From the NCBI RefSeq assembly GCF_033097525.1, contig NZ_CP109907.1, positions 4,216,001-4,280,000 of the forward strand: a stretch of DNA of 64,000 nt, written 5' to 3'. Below are positions 41,231 to 49,633 of the stretch, one piece after another. How positions within the stretch are numbered: position 1 is the stretch's first letter; each line of letters starts with the position of its first letter. Origin of the DNA: Sphingobacterium sp. UGAL515B_05 (lineage in GTDB: Bacteria; Bacteroidota; Bacteroidia; Sphingobacteriales; Sphingobacteriaceae). The notes beneath the pieces are model-generated. The model made no database searches, was not told the origin of the DNA, and worked only from the letters and a program-made list of their open reading frames with translations. The translations under genes and the position numbers were made by a program.

Positions 41231-42178
41231 ATGTTAAACAGGAGACACCTGAGGGTAAAAGTAGTGCAAACGCTTTATGCGTACAGTCTTTCAGAAGATA
41301 AAGACATCAAAACATTTGAGAAAGCACTATTAAAAAATGTGGATGAAGTTTATGAGATGTATATGTGGACACTGAATCTTTTAGATGAAGTATCTGATTA
41401 TGTCTTAATAGATGCAGAGGGTAGGGCTAATAAGTTTTTACCAACTGAAAAAGACTTGTCTTTAACGACCAAGTTAAGTACAAACACTTTTATTGAGTCA
41501 TTGAGACAAAATCCACAATATGGAGAAGGTGTCAAAAAATATAAGATTTCCTGGAGCTTTGATCCGGAGATCGTGCGTACTGTATTTTTGCAGTTAAAGG
41601 ACTCTGAAGCTTATTTGGAGTACTTGCAACAAGAAGATCGCTCGATCGGTACGGAAAAGGATATCATCAAGCATATCTTTAAAAAGATCATCTTAAAATC
41701 GCCGGTTATTGAGCAGGTTTTTGAAGAAAAATTCATCAACTGGCCGGTAGATAAAGAAGTATTGCAAGCTTTGATCGCGAAGACTTTTAAGAATTTTAGT
41801 TCTGAAGATCCACGTAAAAATAAACTTGCAGAAATTACGCAAAACTGGAATGATGATAGCGACTATATTATTGGATTGTTGGGTAAAACAATCCGCAATA
41901 CAAATGAGTATCAAAAGCTTATCTCGGAGAAAACCAAGAATTGGGAATCAGATCGTATTGCTTTAATGGATACATTGTTGATGCGTATGGCAATATGTGA
42001 GTTGGTTAATTTTCCATCAATTCCTGTGAAAGTAACAATAAATGAGTATATTGAAATTTCTAAGGTATTCAGTACATTGAAAAGTAATACATTTATTAAT
42101 GGTATCTTAGATAAAATATTGAACGATCTGAATCAACAGGGACGAATCCAGAAGGCAGGTCGGGGTTTAAAAGATTAA
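41231..42178 (+). CDS. nusB: transcription antitermination factor NusB, long form
   Basis: 315 residues, about twice E. coli NusB. The opening LNRRHLRVKVVQTLYAYSLSEDK and the C-terminal half (about 165-300; WESDRIALMDTLLMRMAICELVNFPSIPVKVTINEYIEISKVFS) hold the NusB fold; the middle is the extension typical of Bacteroidota. Acts with NusE in antitermination on rRNA operons. Followed closely by a DUF1573 gene and yajC, the usual order in this phylum. Confidence 0.93.
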   Translation: MLNRRHLRVKVVQTLYAYSLSEDKDIKTFEKALLKNVDEVYEMYMWTLNLLDEVSDYVLIDAEGRANKFLPTEKDLSLTTKLSTNTFIESLRQNPQYGEGVKKYKISWSFDPEIVRTVFLQLKDSEAYLEYLQQEDRSIGTEKDIIKHIFKKIILKSPVIEQVFEEKFINWPVDKEVLQALIAKTFKNFSSEDPRKNKLAEITQNWNDDSDYIIGLLGKTIRNTNEYQKLISEKTKNWESDRIALMDTLLMRMAICELVNFPSIPVKVTINEYIEISKVFSTLKSNTFINGILDKILNDLNQQGRIQKAGRGLKD

Positions 42179-42207
42179 AACCAAACGCGCATAAATAATT
42201 TATACGA

Positions 42208-42669
42208 ATGAAAAACTTTGGGAAATATTCAGTTTTAGCGTTGTCGACAGTACTTTTATTTTCTTGCGGAAATGCACAAAAGGGAAAGGAAGAAGGAACC
42301 AAGACAGCGACTGAAACAGCAGCTGCAGATAGCCTTTCTAAGGCAGCAGCACAATTGGGAAAAGTAGAATTTGAAGAGTCTGCATTTGATTTCGGTCAGG
42401 TAAAGGAAGGCGCACAGGTAAAACATACCTTTGTGTTGAAAAATTCGGGTGACGCGCCTGTTATTATCTCGAAAGTGACTGCTTCATGTGGTTGTACACA
42501 GCCTGAGTTTTCGAAAAGTCCTATTTTGCCGGGTGGAAAATCTGAGATCCATGTAACTTTCAATAGTGAAGGACAAGTTGGTAAACAGCAGAAGATCATT
42601 ACGGTTCAATCGAATGCCTCTAATGGCCTGACGACAGTGCAGCTAAAAGGCGAAGTATTAGCAAAATAA
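42208..42669 (+). CDS. DUF1573 lipoprotein
   Basis: 153 residues. Lipoprotein signal with Cys in LLFSCGN (about 16-22), then an Ala/Thr-rich linker. DUF1573 block: FEESAFDFGQVKEGAQVKHTFVLKNSGDAPVIIS, TASCGCTQPEF, and GEVLAK at the end. An Ig-like fold exposed in the periplasm or at the surface; role unknown. Lies between nusB (29-bp gap) and yajC (26-bp gap), probably cotranscribed. Confidence 0.9.
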   Translation: MKNFGKYSVLALSTVLLFSCGNAQKGKEEGTKTATETAAADSLSKAAAQLGKVEFEESAFDFGQVKEGAQVKHTFVLKNSGDAPVIISKVTASCGCTQPEFSKSPILPGGKSEIHVTFNSEGQVGKQQKIITVQSNASNGLTTVQLKGEVLAK

Positions 42670-42695
42670 CACATTATTAAACGATATAATAACAA

Positions 42696-43016
42696 ATGAA
42701 TACAGTATTATTACAAGCAGCAGGTGGCGCCGGTTATGGTCAACTGATAATGATGGTTGGTCTAGTTGTGGTATTTTATTTCTTCATGATCAGACCACAG
42801 ATGAAAAAGCAAAAAGACCATAAGAAATATATTGAGCAATTAGGTGTAAATTCAAAGGTGGTAACTACAGCTGGTATTCATGGCCGTATTGTAGAAGTAT
42901 CAGACACGACTTTCTTAGTAGACGTAGGTTCGGGTGTAAAAATCCGTTTTGATAAATCAGCAATTGCTTTAGATGCTTCTAAAGCTGTTAACAACACGGA
43001 GAAGAGCGCTTCTTAA
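42696..43016 (+). CDS. yajC: preprotein translocase subunit YajC
   Basis: 106 residues. One helix (about 17-33; QLIMMVGLVVVFYFFMIRPQMKKQK) with the invariant FFMIRPQ-type motif, then a basic stretch and the small domain LGVNSKVVTTAGIHGRIVEVSDTTFLVDVGSGVKIRFDKSAI. Accessory of the SecDF translocase. Ends at a strong terminator, which closes this transcription unit before the DUF6266 gene. Confidence 0.95.
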   Translation: MNTVLLQAAGGAGYGQLIMMVGLVVVFYFFMIRPQMKKQKDHKKYIEQLGVNSKVVTTAGIHGRIVEVSDTTFLVDVGSGVKIRFDKSAIALDASKAVNNTEKSAS

Positions 43017-43036
43017 GCTTTTTCCTAAAAGAAATG

Positions 43037-43069
43037 AAAGCCAGTTTTCGTAGAAAACTGGCTTTTTTA
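43037..43069 (+). terminator. terminator after yajC
   Basis: AAAGCCAGTTTTC at 43037-43049 pairs with GAAAACTGGCTTT at 43053-43065 around GTA, followed by further T's. Confidence 0.9.
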
Positions 43070-43127
43070 TGCTGTTAATAGAAAGCCCAGACGGAGCGTT
43101 CATATAAATTGCTAGCATAACAATGCT

Positions 43128-43763
43128 TTAGATTACTCCACAATAAATGGAATTCGAAAAACCGCCATCTAAGGTATCCCATATTCCGACATAGACATGG
43201 AAATCAGTGGTTTTTCGCTTTAACCGGTCAAATTGAAGGGAACAAGAACCTTCACTTACGCTTGCGATAGAAGTTCTTAAATGGGATTCATTAAACGGGT
43301 CCAATAATACCAGGTTGATTTTATATACGCTATCACTATATTGATCATCTGCTTCCCAGTTTAGGTCGATTACATCATTGTTGATACTGACTTGGCAGTT
43401 GGATAATGGGGTTAGCGGACCAGAAAATAGAAGCAGTCGTTCTGGATTAACAAAAGGGTTATTATCAGCGTCTATTTCGATGGCCTCCTTAAAAATATGT
43501 CGTTGTGCCAATTGGAATGCACCTACTCGACTTCCTTTTTCCGCTAAAAACTGGTAACCAAATTCGAGAAGCCGCTTATTATGGCCGGCAAACTTACCGG
43601 CTACTTGCTGTTTTTTTCTGTTTAAGAGCTCCGCAGCACTTGGTGGGGAGCTGCGTTTTCTTTTTGGGCCGCGCACCACATTTTGATCCTTCAACATGTA
43701 GGCACTCACCGATCCAAATTTACCAATAATAGGTCCATTCGGACCGTTTTGTAAAATTGCCAT
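43128..43763 (-). CDS. DUF6266 family protein
   Basis: 211 residues, no signal peptide or helix. The start (MAILQNGPNGPIIGKFGSVSAYM, then a basic RGPKRKR segment) is characteristic of DUF6266 proteins, which occur in one or many copies in Bacteroidota genomes without known function. The C-terminal two thirds look beta-rich (VSINNDVIDLNWEADDQ, VYKINLVLLDP, FHVYVGIWD). It reads against the surrounding nusB-to-coaE genes, between yajC and the BtrH-type gene. Confidence 0.8.
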   Translation of the reverse strand: MAILQNGPNGPIIGKFGSVSAYMLKDQNVVRGPKRKRSSPPSAAELLNRKKQQVAGKFAGHNKRLLEFGYQFLAEKGSRVGAFQLAQRHIFKEAIEIDADNNPFVNPERLLLFSGPLTPLSNCQVSINNDVIDLNWEADDQYSDSVYKINLVLLDPFNESHLRTSIASVSEGSCSLQFDRLKRKTTDFHVYVGIWDTLDGGFSNSIYCGVI

Positions 43764-44069
43764 AGCTATTCCTCTTTTAGTTTATAATTCTTGTATTGAG
43801 CTTATTATCAATTTACTACTATTTTCTTAATTACTTCAGTAGTAACACTATTTTTACAGGGGGGTAGCAGGGGGTTAGCAGGGGATTGACCCCCGTTATA
43901 CCCCTGTTAACCCCCTGTAAAACCCCTGTAAACCTTAAACATAATAGTTGTCAAATACAATCGTTTTTGGGATGTTATTCTCAACTGTTTTTCATTTGTT
44001 TTTAGTGTTTAATCCACTGCTGACATCGAGCTGTCGATTGAGGGAGTAACTTTATGAAAAAAAAACGAT
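43764..44069. other. 306-bp divergent spacer with G/C-run block
   Basis: Separates the DUF6266 gene and the BtrH-type gene. It contains an 8-bp inverted repeat (TTACTACT at 43813-43820, AGTAGTAA at 43838-43845), then the G/C-run region at 43859-43926, and a box one base off the -7 consensus near 44051-44058 (TAACTTTA). No gene seen. Confidence 0.6.
43859..43926 (-). promoter_or_regulatory. G-quadruplex-capable block with internal inverted repeat
   Basis: On the minus strand four G-runs (4, 5, 4 and 5 long; 43926-43923, 43915-43911, 43904-43901, 43894-43890) are separated by loops of 7, 6 and 6 nt, a textbook G4 pattern. On the plus strand G-runs of 6, 5 and 4 lie at 43859-43864, 43870-43874 and 43881-43884. 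GCAGGGGGTTAGCAGGGG on the left is nearly complementary to CCCCTGTTAACCCCCTGT on the right, so a hairpin competes with the quadruplex. Confidence 0.75.
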
Positions 44070-45047
44070 ATGAAAAATCTTAGACCATTTGATGGACAGC
44101 ATTGTGAAACAACGGCAACAGGTACATTACTTGCCCATATAGGCATTGAACTTTCCGAGCCGATGCTTTTTGGACTGGGGGAAGGCCTCAGTTTTATTTA
44201 TTGGAAAATGAAAACCATGGATTTTCCATTTTTAGGCGGACGAATAAAACCAGATCTCCTGACGCAGCATATCTGCAAAAATCTCGGTCTAAAGCTCAGT
44301 GTTCATGAAACTTCTTCAAAAGTAAAAGCTTGGCAGGCTGTAAAACAGCTCTTGGATGGGGGGCAACCGGTAGGCTTAAAACTCGATGCCTATCACCTGG
44401 AATATTTTACAAAACCCTTTCATTTTGCGGGTCATTATGTAGCAATTTATGGTTATGACCATGATAATGCCTATTTAGTGGATACGAGGCAGCAGGGTGG
44501 AAGCGTACGTACATCTCTAGCTAGTTTGGCGCTAGCCAGGGCAGAGAAGGGGCCTATGGCGTCTAAAAATCTGTATTACACGATAGCAGGTACTGGCGGG
44601 GATTTGGACCTGAAAGAGGTGCTGATTGCTGCAATGGTCAATAATGCAAAGGAATATCTTGCACCGCCCATCAGCAACATTTCATATAAAGGAATTTTGA
44701 AAACTGCTGAGGAATTGACCAAATGGTACAAGACGAGCCATGCGATTGAAAGTGAGTTTAAAATGGCTGCAAATTTGATGGAAAAGGCAGGTACTGGGGG
44801 CGCTATGTTTCGAAATCTATATCGTGACTTTATTAAAGAAAGTTATGATCTGCTCGGAATAGAGCAGATCGCCGCGGTTCATCATGAGTTTGTGCAGATT
44901 GCATTATTGTGGACATCCTTGTCGGAATTGTTTAGTAAAATTGCGGAGACAGCCAGTTTTGATGATGTGCAGCAGGCATCAGAAATTTTCAGAACTCTTG
45001 CCACAAAAGAGAAAAATGCAATGGAAATATTGCTGTCTTTAAGATGA
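44070..45047 (+). CDS. BtrH N-terminal domain protein (papain-like fold, with DUF4872)
   Basis: 325 residues. The N-terminal half resembles the BtrH/peptidase C39-like fold, with Cys12 in FDGQHCETTATG, the LFGLGEGLSFIYW block and the His/Asp segment HFAGHYVAIYGYDHDNAYLVDT. The C-terminal half (about 170-325) is helical like DUF4872. BtrH in butirosin biosynthesis is an acyltransferase acting on acyl-carrier-bound substrates, and relatives often sit in natural-product loci. Here no carrier protein or synthase is adjacent, so its substrate is unknown. Confidence 0.8.
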   Translation: MKNLRPFDGQHCETTATGTLLAHIGIELSEPMLFGLGEGLSFIYWKMKTMDFPFLGGRIKPDLLTQHICKNLGLKLSVHETSSKVKAWQAVKQLLDGGQPVGLKLDAYHLEYFTKPFHFAGHYVAIYGYDHDNAYLVDTRQQGGSVRTSLASLALARAEKGPMASKNLYYTIAGTGGDLDLKEVLIAAMVNNAKEYLAPPISNISYKGILKTAEELTKWYKTSHAIESEFKMAANLMEKAGTGGAMFRNLYRDFIKESYDLLGIEQIAAVHHEFVQIALLWTSLSELFSKIAETASFDDVQQASEIFRTLATKEKNAMEILLSLR

Positions 45048-45084
45048 AATGCAGATAACAACACAGATTTTTACGCAAATTGAT

Positions 45085-45092
45085 TAAGTTTG
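45085..45092 (+). promoter_or_regulatory. -7 box 4 nt before the ybbR start codon
   Basis: TAAGTTTG matches TAnnTTTG; the ATG is at 45097. The transcript should begin at or next to the start codon. Confidence 0.55.
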
Positions 45093-45096
45093 TATC

Positions 45097-46047
45097 ATGG
45101 CGAATGCAGTTCGAATAAATAAGACCCAACGGCGTAAGATTAATGTCTTCGTGCGTTGTGTTGGAATTTCGTTGTTAGCTTGGTTATTGTTTTCGATCTC
45201 CAATCAATATACTGTTTCTGTCAAGGCGGCGATTGAATATGTCAATCTTCCCGAGAAACGCGCATTTCACCCCCAGCAATCCGATACGGTAAAAGTGAAG
45301 CTGGAGATGACAGGATGGCAATTCCTGTTTTCCAAAGCTGCTTTGGAAACCCCAAAGGTTCAGGTGGACCTAAGCTCTTTAAAAACCAAAGACTGGATTG
45401 TTTTTTCCAACCAATTGGGTTTTATCAACCGGCAGTTTCCGCATGAACAGCGCGTGGTGTCGGTCAGCCCGGATACCTTGTTTTTTGATTTTTCCAAACA
45501 GACCCAACGTAAGGTACCCGTAAAACCCCTTGCAAATATCGGATTTAAACGCGGTTACGGTTTTATCGCTGATACCAAAGTTACACCAGCTTATGTGACA
45601 ATAACCGGACCTTACGAGGATGTTTCGGCGATTGAGTATTGGGAAACGGATACCGTTCGTGGAAAGGAAGTCGAAACCGACGTTCGGACCGTGGCCAACC
45701 TGGCACGTAACCAAAAAGCGAATATCAATGTTTATCCGACTTCGGTCGAGGTGCTCATGCCTGTAGGTGAATTGACCGAGAAAATAATCGAGTTGCCCGT
45801 AAAAGTAGAGAATGGCCAACGTTATAGTTCGGTCAGGCTTAGTCCGAGCAAAGTTGTCGTCACGGTGTTGATGTCCGTCAAAGATTATAATAACTATACA
45901 TCGCGTGATTTTGAGGCTGTGGTAGACCTGGCAGACTGGGAGAAGAATGAGGTGCAATATCTACCCATTTTGCTGACCAAAGTACCTGACTATTGTAAGG
46001 TAATCAGTATTGTCCCTCAAAACGTGGACTTTTTTGTACGTAAATAA
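45097..46047 (+). CDS. YbbR-domain membrane protein (CdaR-like)
   Basis: 316 residues. N-terminal basic stretch and one helix (about 22-42; FVRCVGISLLAWLLFSI), then a large exported part containing YbbR repeats (RKVPVKPLANIGFKRGYGFIADTKVTPAYVTITGP, and later VEVLMPVGELTEKIIELPVKVENG). In Firmicutes CdaR binds diadenylate cyclase; in Bacteroidota this protein precedes coaE and its role is not established. The coaE start lies 10 bp downstream. Confidence 0.85.
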   Translation: MANAVRINKTQRRKINVFVRCVGISLLAWLLFSISNQYTVSVKAAIEYVNLPEKRAFHPQQSDTVKVKLEMTGWQFLFSKAALETPKVQVDLSSLKTKDWIVFSNQLGFINRQFPHEQRVVSVSPDTLFFDFSKQTQRKVPVKPLANIGFKRGYGFIADTKVTPAYVTITGPYEDVSAIEYWETDTVRGKEVETDVRTVANLARNQKANINVYPTSVEVLMPVGELTEKIIELPVKVENGQRYSSVRLSPSKVVVTVLMSVKDYNNYTSRDFEAVVDLADWEKNEVQYLPILLTKVPDYCKVISIVPQNVDFFVRK

Positions 46048-46057
46048 AAATATTTTC

Positions 46058-46633
46058 ATGAAGATTGGAATAACAGGCGGAATTGGGTCAGGTAAGACAT
46101 TTATCTGTCAGCTTTTTAAAGCCATGGCTGTACCTGTTTATAATGCTGATGAGGAAGCCAAGAAGCTAATGAATACCGATTTGCGGATCAAAGCACGCTT
46201 GATTGCGGAGTTCGGCGAAGAGACCTATAAGAATGGGAAACTGGATCGGGCTTTTTTGGCTGAACAGATATTCTCCGACAAGGCGAAGCTCGAACTTGTG
46301 AACAGCATTGTACACCCCATCGTTATTCAGGCGGCAAAGGACTGGGCCGAACAGCAAAAGTCACGTTATTCACTCAAAGAGGCTGCTTTGCTTTTTGAAA
46401 GTGGGTCCTACAAAGATCTTGATTATACCATACTGGTTACTGCGCCTTTACCCATACGCGTTAAACGTGTCATGGAGCGTGATGCTGTTACTGAGGAACA
46501 GGTCATGGAGCGAATTAATAAGCAACTATCTGACGAAGAAAAATTAAAATTGGCAGACTTCGTCATCATTAATGATGGAACCACTCCGCTATTACCGCAG
46601 GTGTGGACTTTGCATCAAAAGTTTCTAAAATAA
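46058..46633 (+). CDS. coaE: dephospho-CoA kinase
   Basis: Last step of CoA synthesis. 191 residues from the ATG at 46058 (MKIGITGGIGSGKT; P-loop GGIGSGKT at about 7-14). The in-frame ATG at 46010 would overlap ybbR and adds nothing conserved. Other features: YNADEEAKKLMN, VNSIVHPIVI, LFESGSYKDLDY and RDAVTEEQVMERINKQ. Cotranscribed with ybbR, and the next gene starts 1 bp after its stop. Confidence 0.95.
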   Translation: MKIGITGGIGSGKTFICQLFKAMAVPVYNADEEAKKLMNTDLRIKARLIAEFGEETYKNGKLDRAFLAEQIFSDKAKLELVNSIVHPIVIQAAKDWAEQQKSRYSLKEAALLFESGSYKDLDYTILVTAPLPIRVKRVMERDAVTEEQVMERINKQLSDEEKLKLADFVIINDGTTPLLPQVWTLHQKFLK

Positions 46634-46634
46634 T

Positions 46635-47590
46635 ATGATGTCTACACTATTGGCTGACTTCTTAGTCAGAAAGCCAGAAGGCTATTACTGCCGTTATGGT
46701 GATTTTTTTATTGATGCCAGCAATCCCGTTATGCACAATGTCGTTTCTCATGCTCATGGCGATCATGCCAGTTCAGGACACGACTATGTTTATGCCACAC
46801 AGGCGACCTCACTGTTTATGACTTATCGGTATAAACAAAATCGCAAAGATTCTTATCAGGTCAAATTGTTTAATAGTCCCTTTAAAATAGGCGCGGTCGA
46901 AATCACATTTTTACCAGCAGGTCATATACTGGGTTCAGCACAGATTCTAATGGAATATCGGGGGTACGTTACTTGTACACCGGCGATTATAAATTACAAA
47001 CTGATGATACCTGTGAACCGATCGAAGTGCAGCAGGCCGATGTCCTCATTACGGAAAGTACCTTTGCAAATCCCGAGATTATCCATCCCGATCCGGCGGA
47101 GGAGATAAAAAAACTTGATGGACATGCCAGTAATATCTTATTAGGTACTTATGTGTTGGGCAAGGCGCAGCGAATTACTGATTTGATCAACAGGTACTGC
47201 CCAGATCGAAAAGTGCTTGTGCATAGTGGAATATTGCCCTACCATCGCCTTTATGATCAACACGGGCTGAAGAAGTTAGACTATGAGCCCTACAACAGAA
47301 AAGAAATGAAACAGGGCGAACAGAACAAAGTGTACTTGGTACCGCCGATGACCTTCAATAGTTATTTTAGGGCGACCAAAGTATTACGCGCATTTGCCTC
47401 AGGCTGGAAACGTTTACAGGCACAGAATGATATCGAGCTGTATATTTCTGATCATGTGGACTGGAATGACATTCTTCAGTACATTAAAATGGTAAATCCC
47501 AAAGAAGTTTGGACACTACACGGTGACGGAAGCATTTTAAAACGTTATTTTAACGAAAAATTGATCGTCCGGGATGTGCTTTCTGCATAA
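46635..47590 (+). pseudogene. metallo-beta-lactamase-fold exonuclease gene broken by a -1 frameshift
   Basis: Two frames form one gene. The first (46635-about 46965) encodes LLADFLVRKPEGYYCRYGDFFID, VVSHAHGDHASSG (metal ligands) and FLPAGHILGSAQILMEYRG. The second (from about 46966) continues RYLYTGDYKLQTDD, LITESTFAN, LVHSGILPYHRLYD, YISDHVDW and TLHGDG. Joined, they give about 318 residues matching MBL-fold exonucleases of the RNase J/CPSF-like, ligase-associated type. The break is in the G5 run at 46960-46964: a sixth G would restore YRGVRYLYTGDY. It may be a real mutation, a variable homopolymer or a sequencing error. It follows coaE by 1 bp. Confidence 0.85.
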
Positions 47591-47714
47591 ATAGGCCTTT
47601 TCGAAAAATCTTCTATCGGAAACGCAAATGCGGCGGACAATAAGCAGCTCATGGAAGGGGGCACCCCTACAATAGCGTACTGATGTAGTTTAACTTATTT
47701 AAACGGAACTTCGA

Positions 47715-47741
47715 TAACTCCGCTGGTAAACACGGCGGAGT
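47715..47741. terminator. possible hairpin between convergent genes
   Basis: AACTCCGC at 47715-47722 pairs with GCGGAGTT at 47734-47741 around an 11-nt loop, just past the stop of the leftward 135-residue gene. No good T-tract on either side. Confidence 0.4.
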
Positions 47742-47744
47742 TCG

Positions 47745-48152
47745 CTATTTCATATTGACAATTTTGTCAACGATATAAACCGTGTTTCCACGCCAGGGAA
47801 GCACACCATGGTATTCTTTGTAGCGCAGATCGAAGTATTTTCCACTATTGAGCTCCAATTGACGGAATATAGAATCATCTTCAATGGAAAATTCAAATTG
47901 ATTGCTGGCGATACCACCCGTTTTGATACTTCCAAATCCCTCCTGAATGAGCTTGCCTTCGTAGGTCTTGAAAATATTGCCCTTTTTTACAGCATAATTA
48001 AGATAGCCAGATTTTACACCTTCACCGAATACATAGTAATATTTCCAGTAAACGTAGGAACCGGCCCCCACAAGGAGGAAAAGGATCAGCAGGAGTAAGA
48101 ACTTCTTAAATCCGGATTTTTTCGGTTTTTGTTCGGGTAAATTTTCCATCAT
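47745..48152 (-). CDS. single-helix membrane protein of unknown function
   Basis: 135 residues: basic N terminus (EQKPKKSGFKKF), one helix (about 18-36; LLLLILFLLVGAGSYVYW), then an exported domain with GEGVKSGYLNYAVKKGNIFKTYEGKLIQEGFG and a closing RGNTVYIVDKIVN. The YVFGEGVKSGYLN / KTYEGKL pattern recurs in Bacteroidota proteins whose function is unknown; I see nothing enzymatic. Transcribed alone, convergent with the frameshifted nuclease gene. Confidence 0.75.
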   Translation of the reverse strand: MMENLPEQKPKKSGFKKFLLLLILFLLVGAGSYVYWKYYYVFGEGVKSGYLNYAVKKGNIFKTYEGKLIQEGFGSIKTGGIASNQFEFSIEDDSIFRQLELNSGKYFDLRYKEYHGVLPWRGNTVYIVDKIVNMK

Positions 48153-48378
48153 GTGTGCTAATTAAAACCATTTAATGCAGTGCCTGGGACTATGCGCCGG
48201 AACGATGATTTTTCTGTCCAACGGATAGGTTCACCTAAAGATAAATAATTAACAGCATAATGACGAATGCATTATACCTAGATTAACGCTTGGCGAGCCT
48301 AGTGATTGTCGTTTTTTGCTGTGTTGCTAATTCTATTAGTTATTTTTTGGTTTTCTTAGTCTATAATGCTAATTTTTG

Positions 48379-48386
48379 TAAATTTG
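48379..48386 (+). promoter_or_regulatory. -7 box 4 nt before the dinB start codon
   Basis: TAAATTTG matches TAnnTTTG; the ATG is at 48391, so the transcript should begin at or next to the start codon. I see no obvious SOS-type palindrome beside it. Confidence 0.5.
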
Positions 48387-48390
48387 GATC

Positions 48391-49488
48391 ATGGATTCCG
48401 AACAGGTACATCGCAAGATTATTCATTTGGATATGGATGCATTTTATGCCTCTGTAGATCAGCGTGATTTTCCCGAATATCGGGGAAAAGCGATTGCAGT
48501 AGGTGGTTCCCCGGATGGGAGGGGAGTAGTTGCAACGGCCAGTTACGAAGCGCGAAAGTTTGGCGTCAAATCTGCTATGAGCTCCCGAAAGGCTCTTCAG
48601 TTGTGCCCCCATATTATCTTTACCTATCCTCGCTTTGATGTTTATCGTCAGGTTTCCTACCAAATTCGGGAGATTTTTCTCCGTTATACGGATTTAATCG
48701 AGCCGCTTTCCCTGGATGAAGCTTTTTTGGATGTGACCATAGACAAACAGGGGATTGGTTCGGCTATTGATATCGCCAAAGCCATTAAAGAGGCTATCAA
48801 AGAAGAGTTGAATCTGACCGTCTCTGCTGGTGTTTCCGTCAATAAATTTGTTGCAAAGATTGCCTCAGATATGGACAAGCCCAACGGCTTAACATTTATA
48901 GGTCCTTCGAAAATTGTCAAGTTCATGGAATCATTGCCCGTGGATAAATTTTTTGGCGTAGGAAAAGTAACCGCGAAAAAAATGCACGAACTGGGGCTTT
49001 TTACCGGGCTCGATTTAAAAAAACAACGCGAGGAGGATTTGGTGCGCTGGTTTGGAAAGACTGGGCACTTTTTTTACCGTATCGTACGCGGGATCGACGA
49101 CCGTCCTGTTGTTCCCAATCGCAGCAGTAAATCGGTTGGGATTGAGGATACGTTTGGCGAGGATGTAGAAGCATTTGAAGAATTAAATACCATTTTGCAA
49201 CGGCTCTGCAAACAGTTGTGGACACGCATCGGGAAAAAGGAAATCTCTGGAAGAACCTTAACCATAAAAATTAAATATGCCGATTTTGTTCAGTTGACAC
49301 GGAGTATAACCTTAGAAAATAGTTTTGATTCGGAAGACAAAATTTACGCCACTGCCCATAGTTTGTTGAGTAAGGTTGAGCTGGTGAACAAAGTGAGGTT
49401 GTTGGGTGTTTCGATATCAAATTTTGTGGAAGAAGCTGATTTTCCAAAGGAAGGTATTCAGCTAAAACTTTTCGAACATCGTCCTTAG
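48391..49488 (+). CDS. dinB: DNA polymerase IV (Y-family)
   Basis: Error-prone translesion polymerase. 365 residues. Palm carboxylates in LDMDAFYASVDQRD (about 11-24) and SLDEAFLDVT (about 108-117); thumb helix-hairpin-helix in FFGVGKVTAKKMHELGLFTGLDL; little-finger domain from about 240. The last residues (GIQLKLFEH) resemble a sliding-clamp-binding peptide. Transcribed alone, with a -7 box directly before the ATG. Confidence 0.95.
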   Translation: MDSEQVHRKIIHLDMDAFYASVDQRDFPEYRGKAIAVGGSPDGRGVVATASYEARKFGVKSAMSSRKALQLCPHIIFTYPRFDVYRQVSYQIREIFLRYTDLIEPLSLDEAFLDVTIDKQGIGSAIDIAKAIKEAIKEELNLTVSAGVSVNKFVAKIASDMDKPNGLTFIGPSKIVKFMESLPVDKFFGVGKVTAKKMHELGLFTGLDLKKQREEDLVRWFGKTGHFFYRIVRGIDDRPVVPNRSSKSVGIEDTFGEDVEAFEELNTILQRLCKQLWTRIGKKEISGRTLTIKIKYADFVQLTRSITLENSFDSEDKIYATAHSLLSKVELVNKVRLLGVSISNFVEEADFPKEGIQLKLFEHRP

Positions 49489-49633
49489 CAAGGAATCATC
49501 CGGTTTAATCAAGTCTTTGCTAAGCCATTATGGTACGCGCAATCTGAATTAAGCTTGTTACAGGCAAAATCGTCGTTATTTGCCACAATTCTTTATCTTA
49601 GCCAAAATAATTAATAAACATATCCAAAAATTA

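Noticed and set aside
43859..43926. CRISPR-like or satellite array from the repeated GCAGGGGGTTA units
   Set aside because: Only two or three short units, no regular spacers and no cas genes; better described as a G-run/inverted-repeat block.
46973..47590. Independent gene beginning at an internal TG-type codon
   Set aside because: Its first residues continue the nuclease domain begun upstream; it is the second half of a frameshifted gene.
49580..49633. Earlier start for the S9 peptidase
   Set aside because: It would bury the clear signal peptide that starts at 49634.
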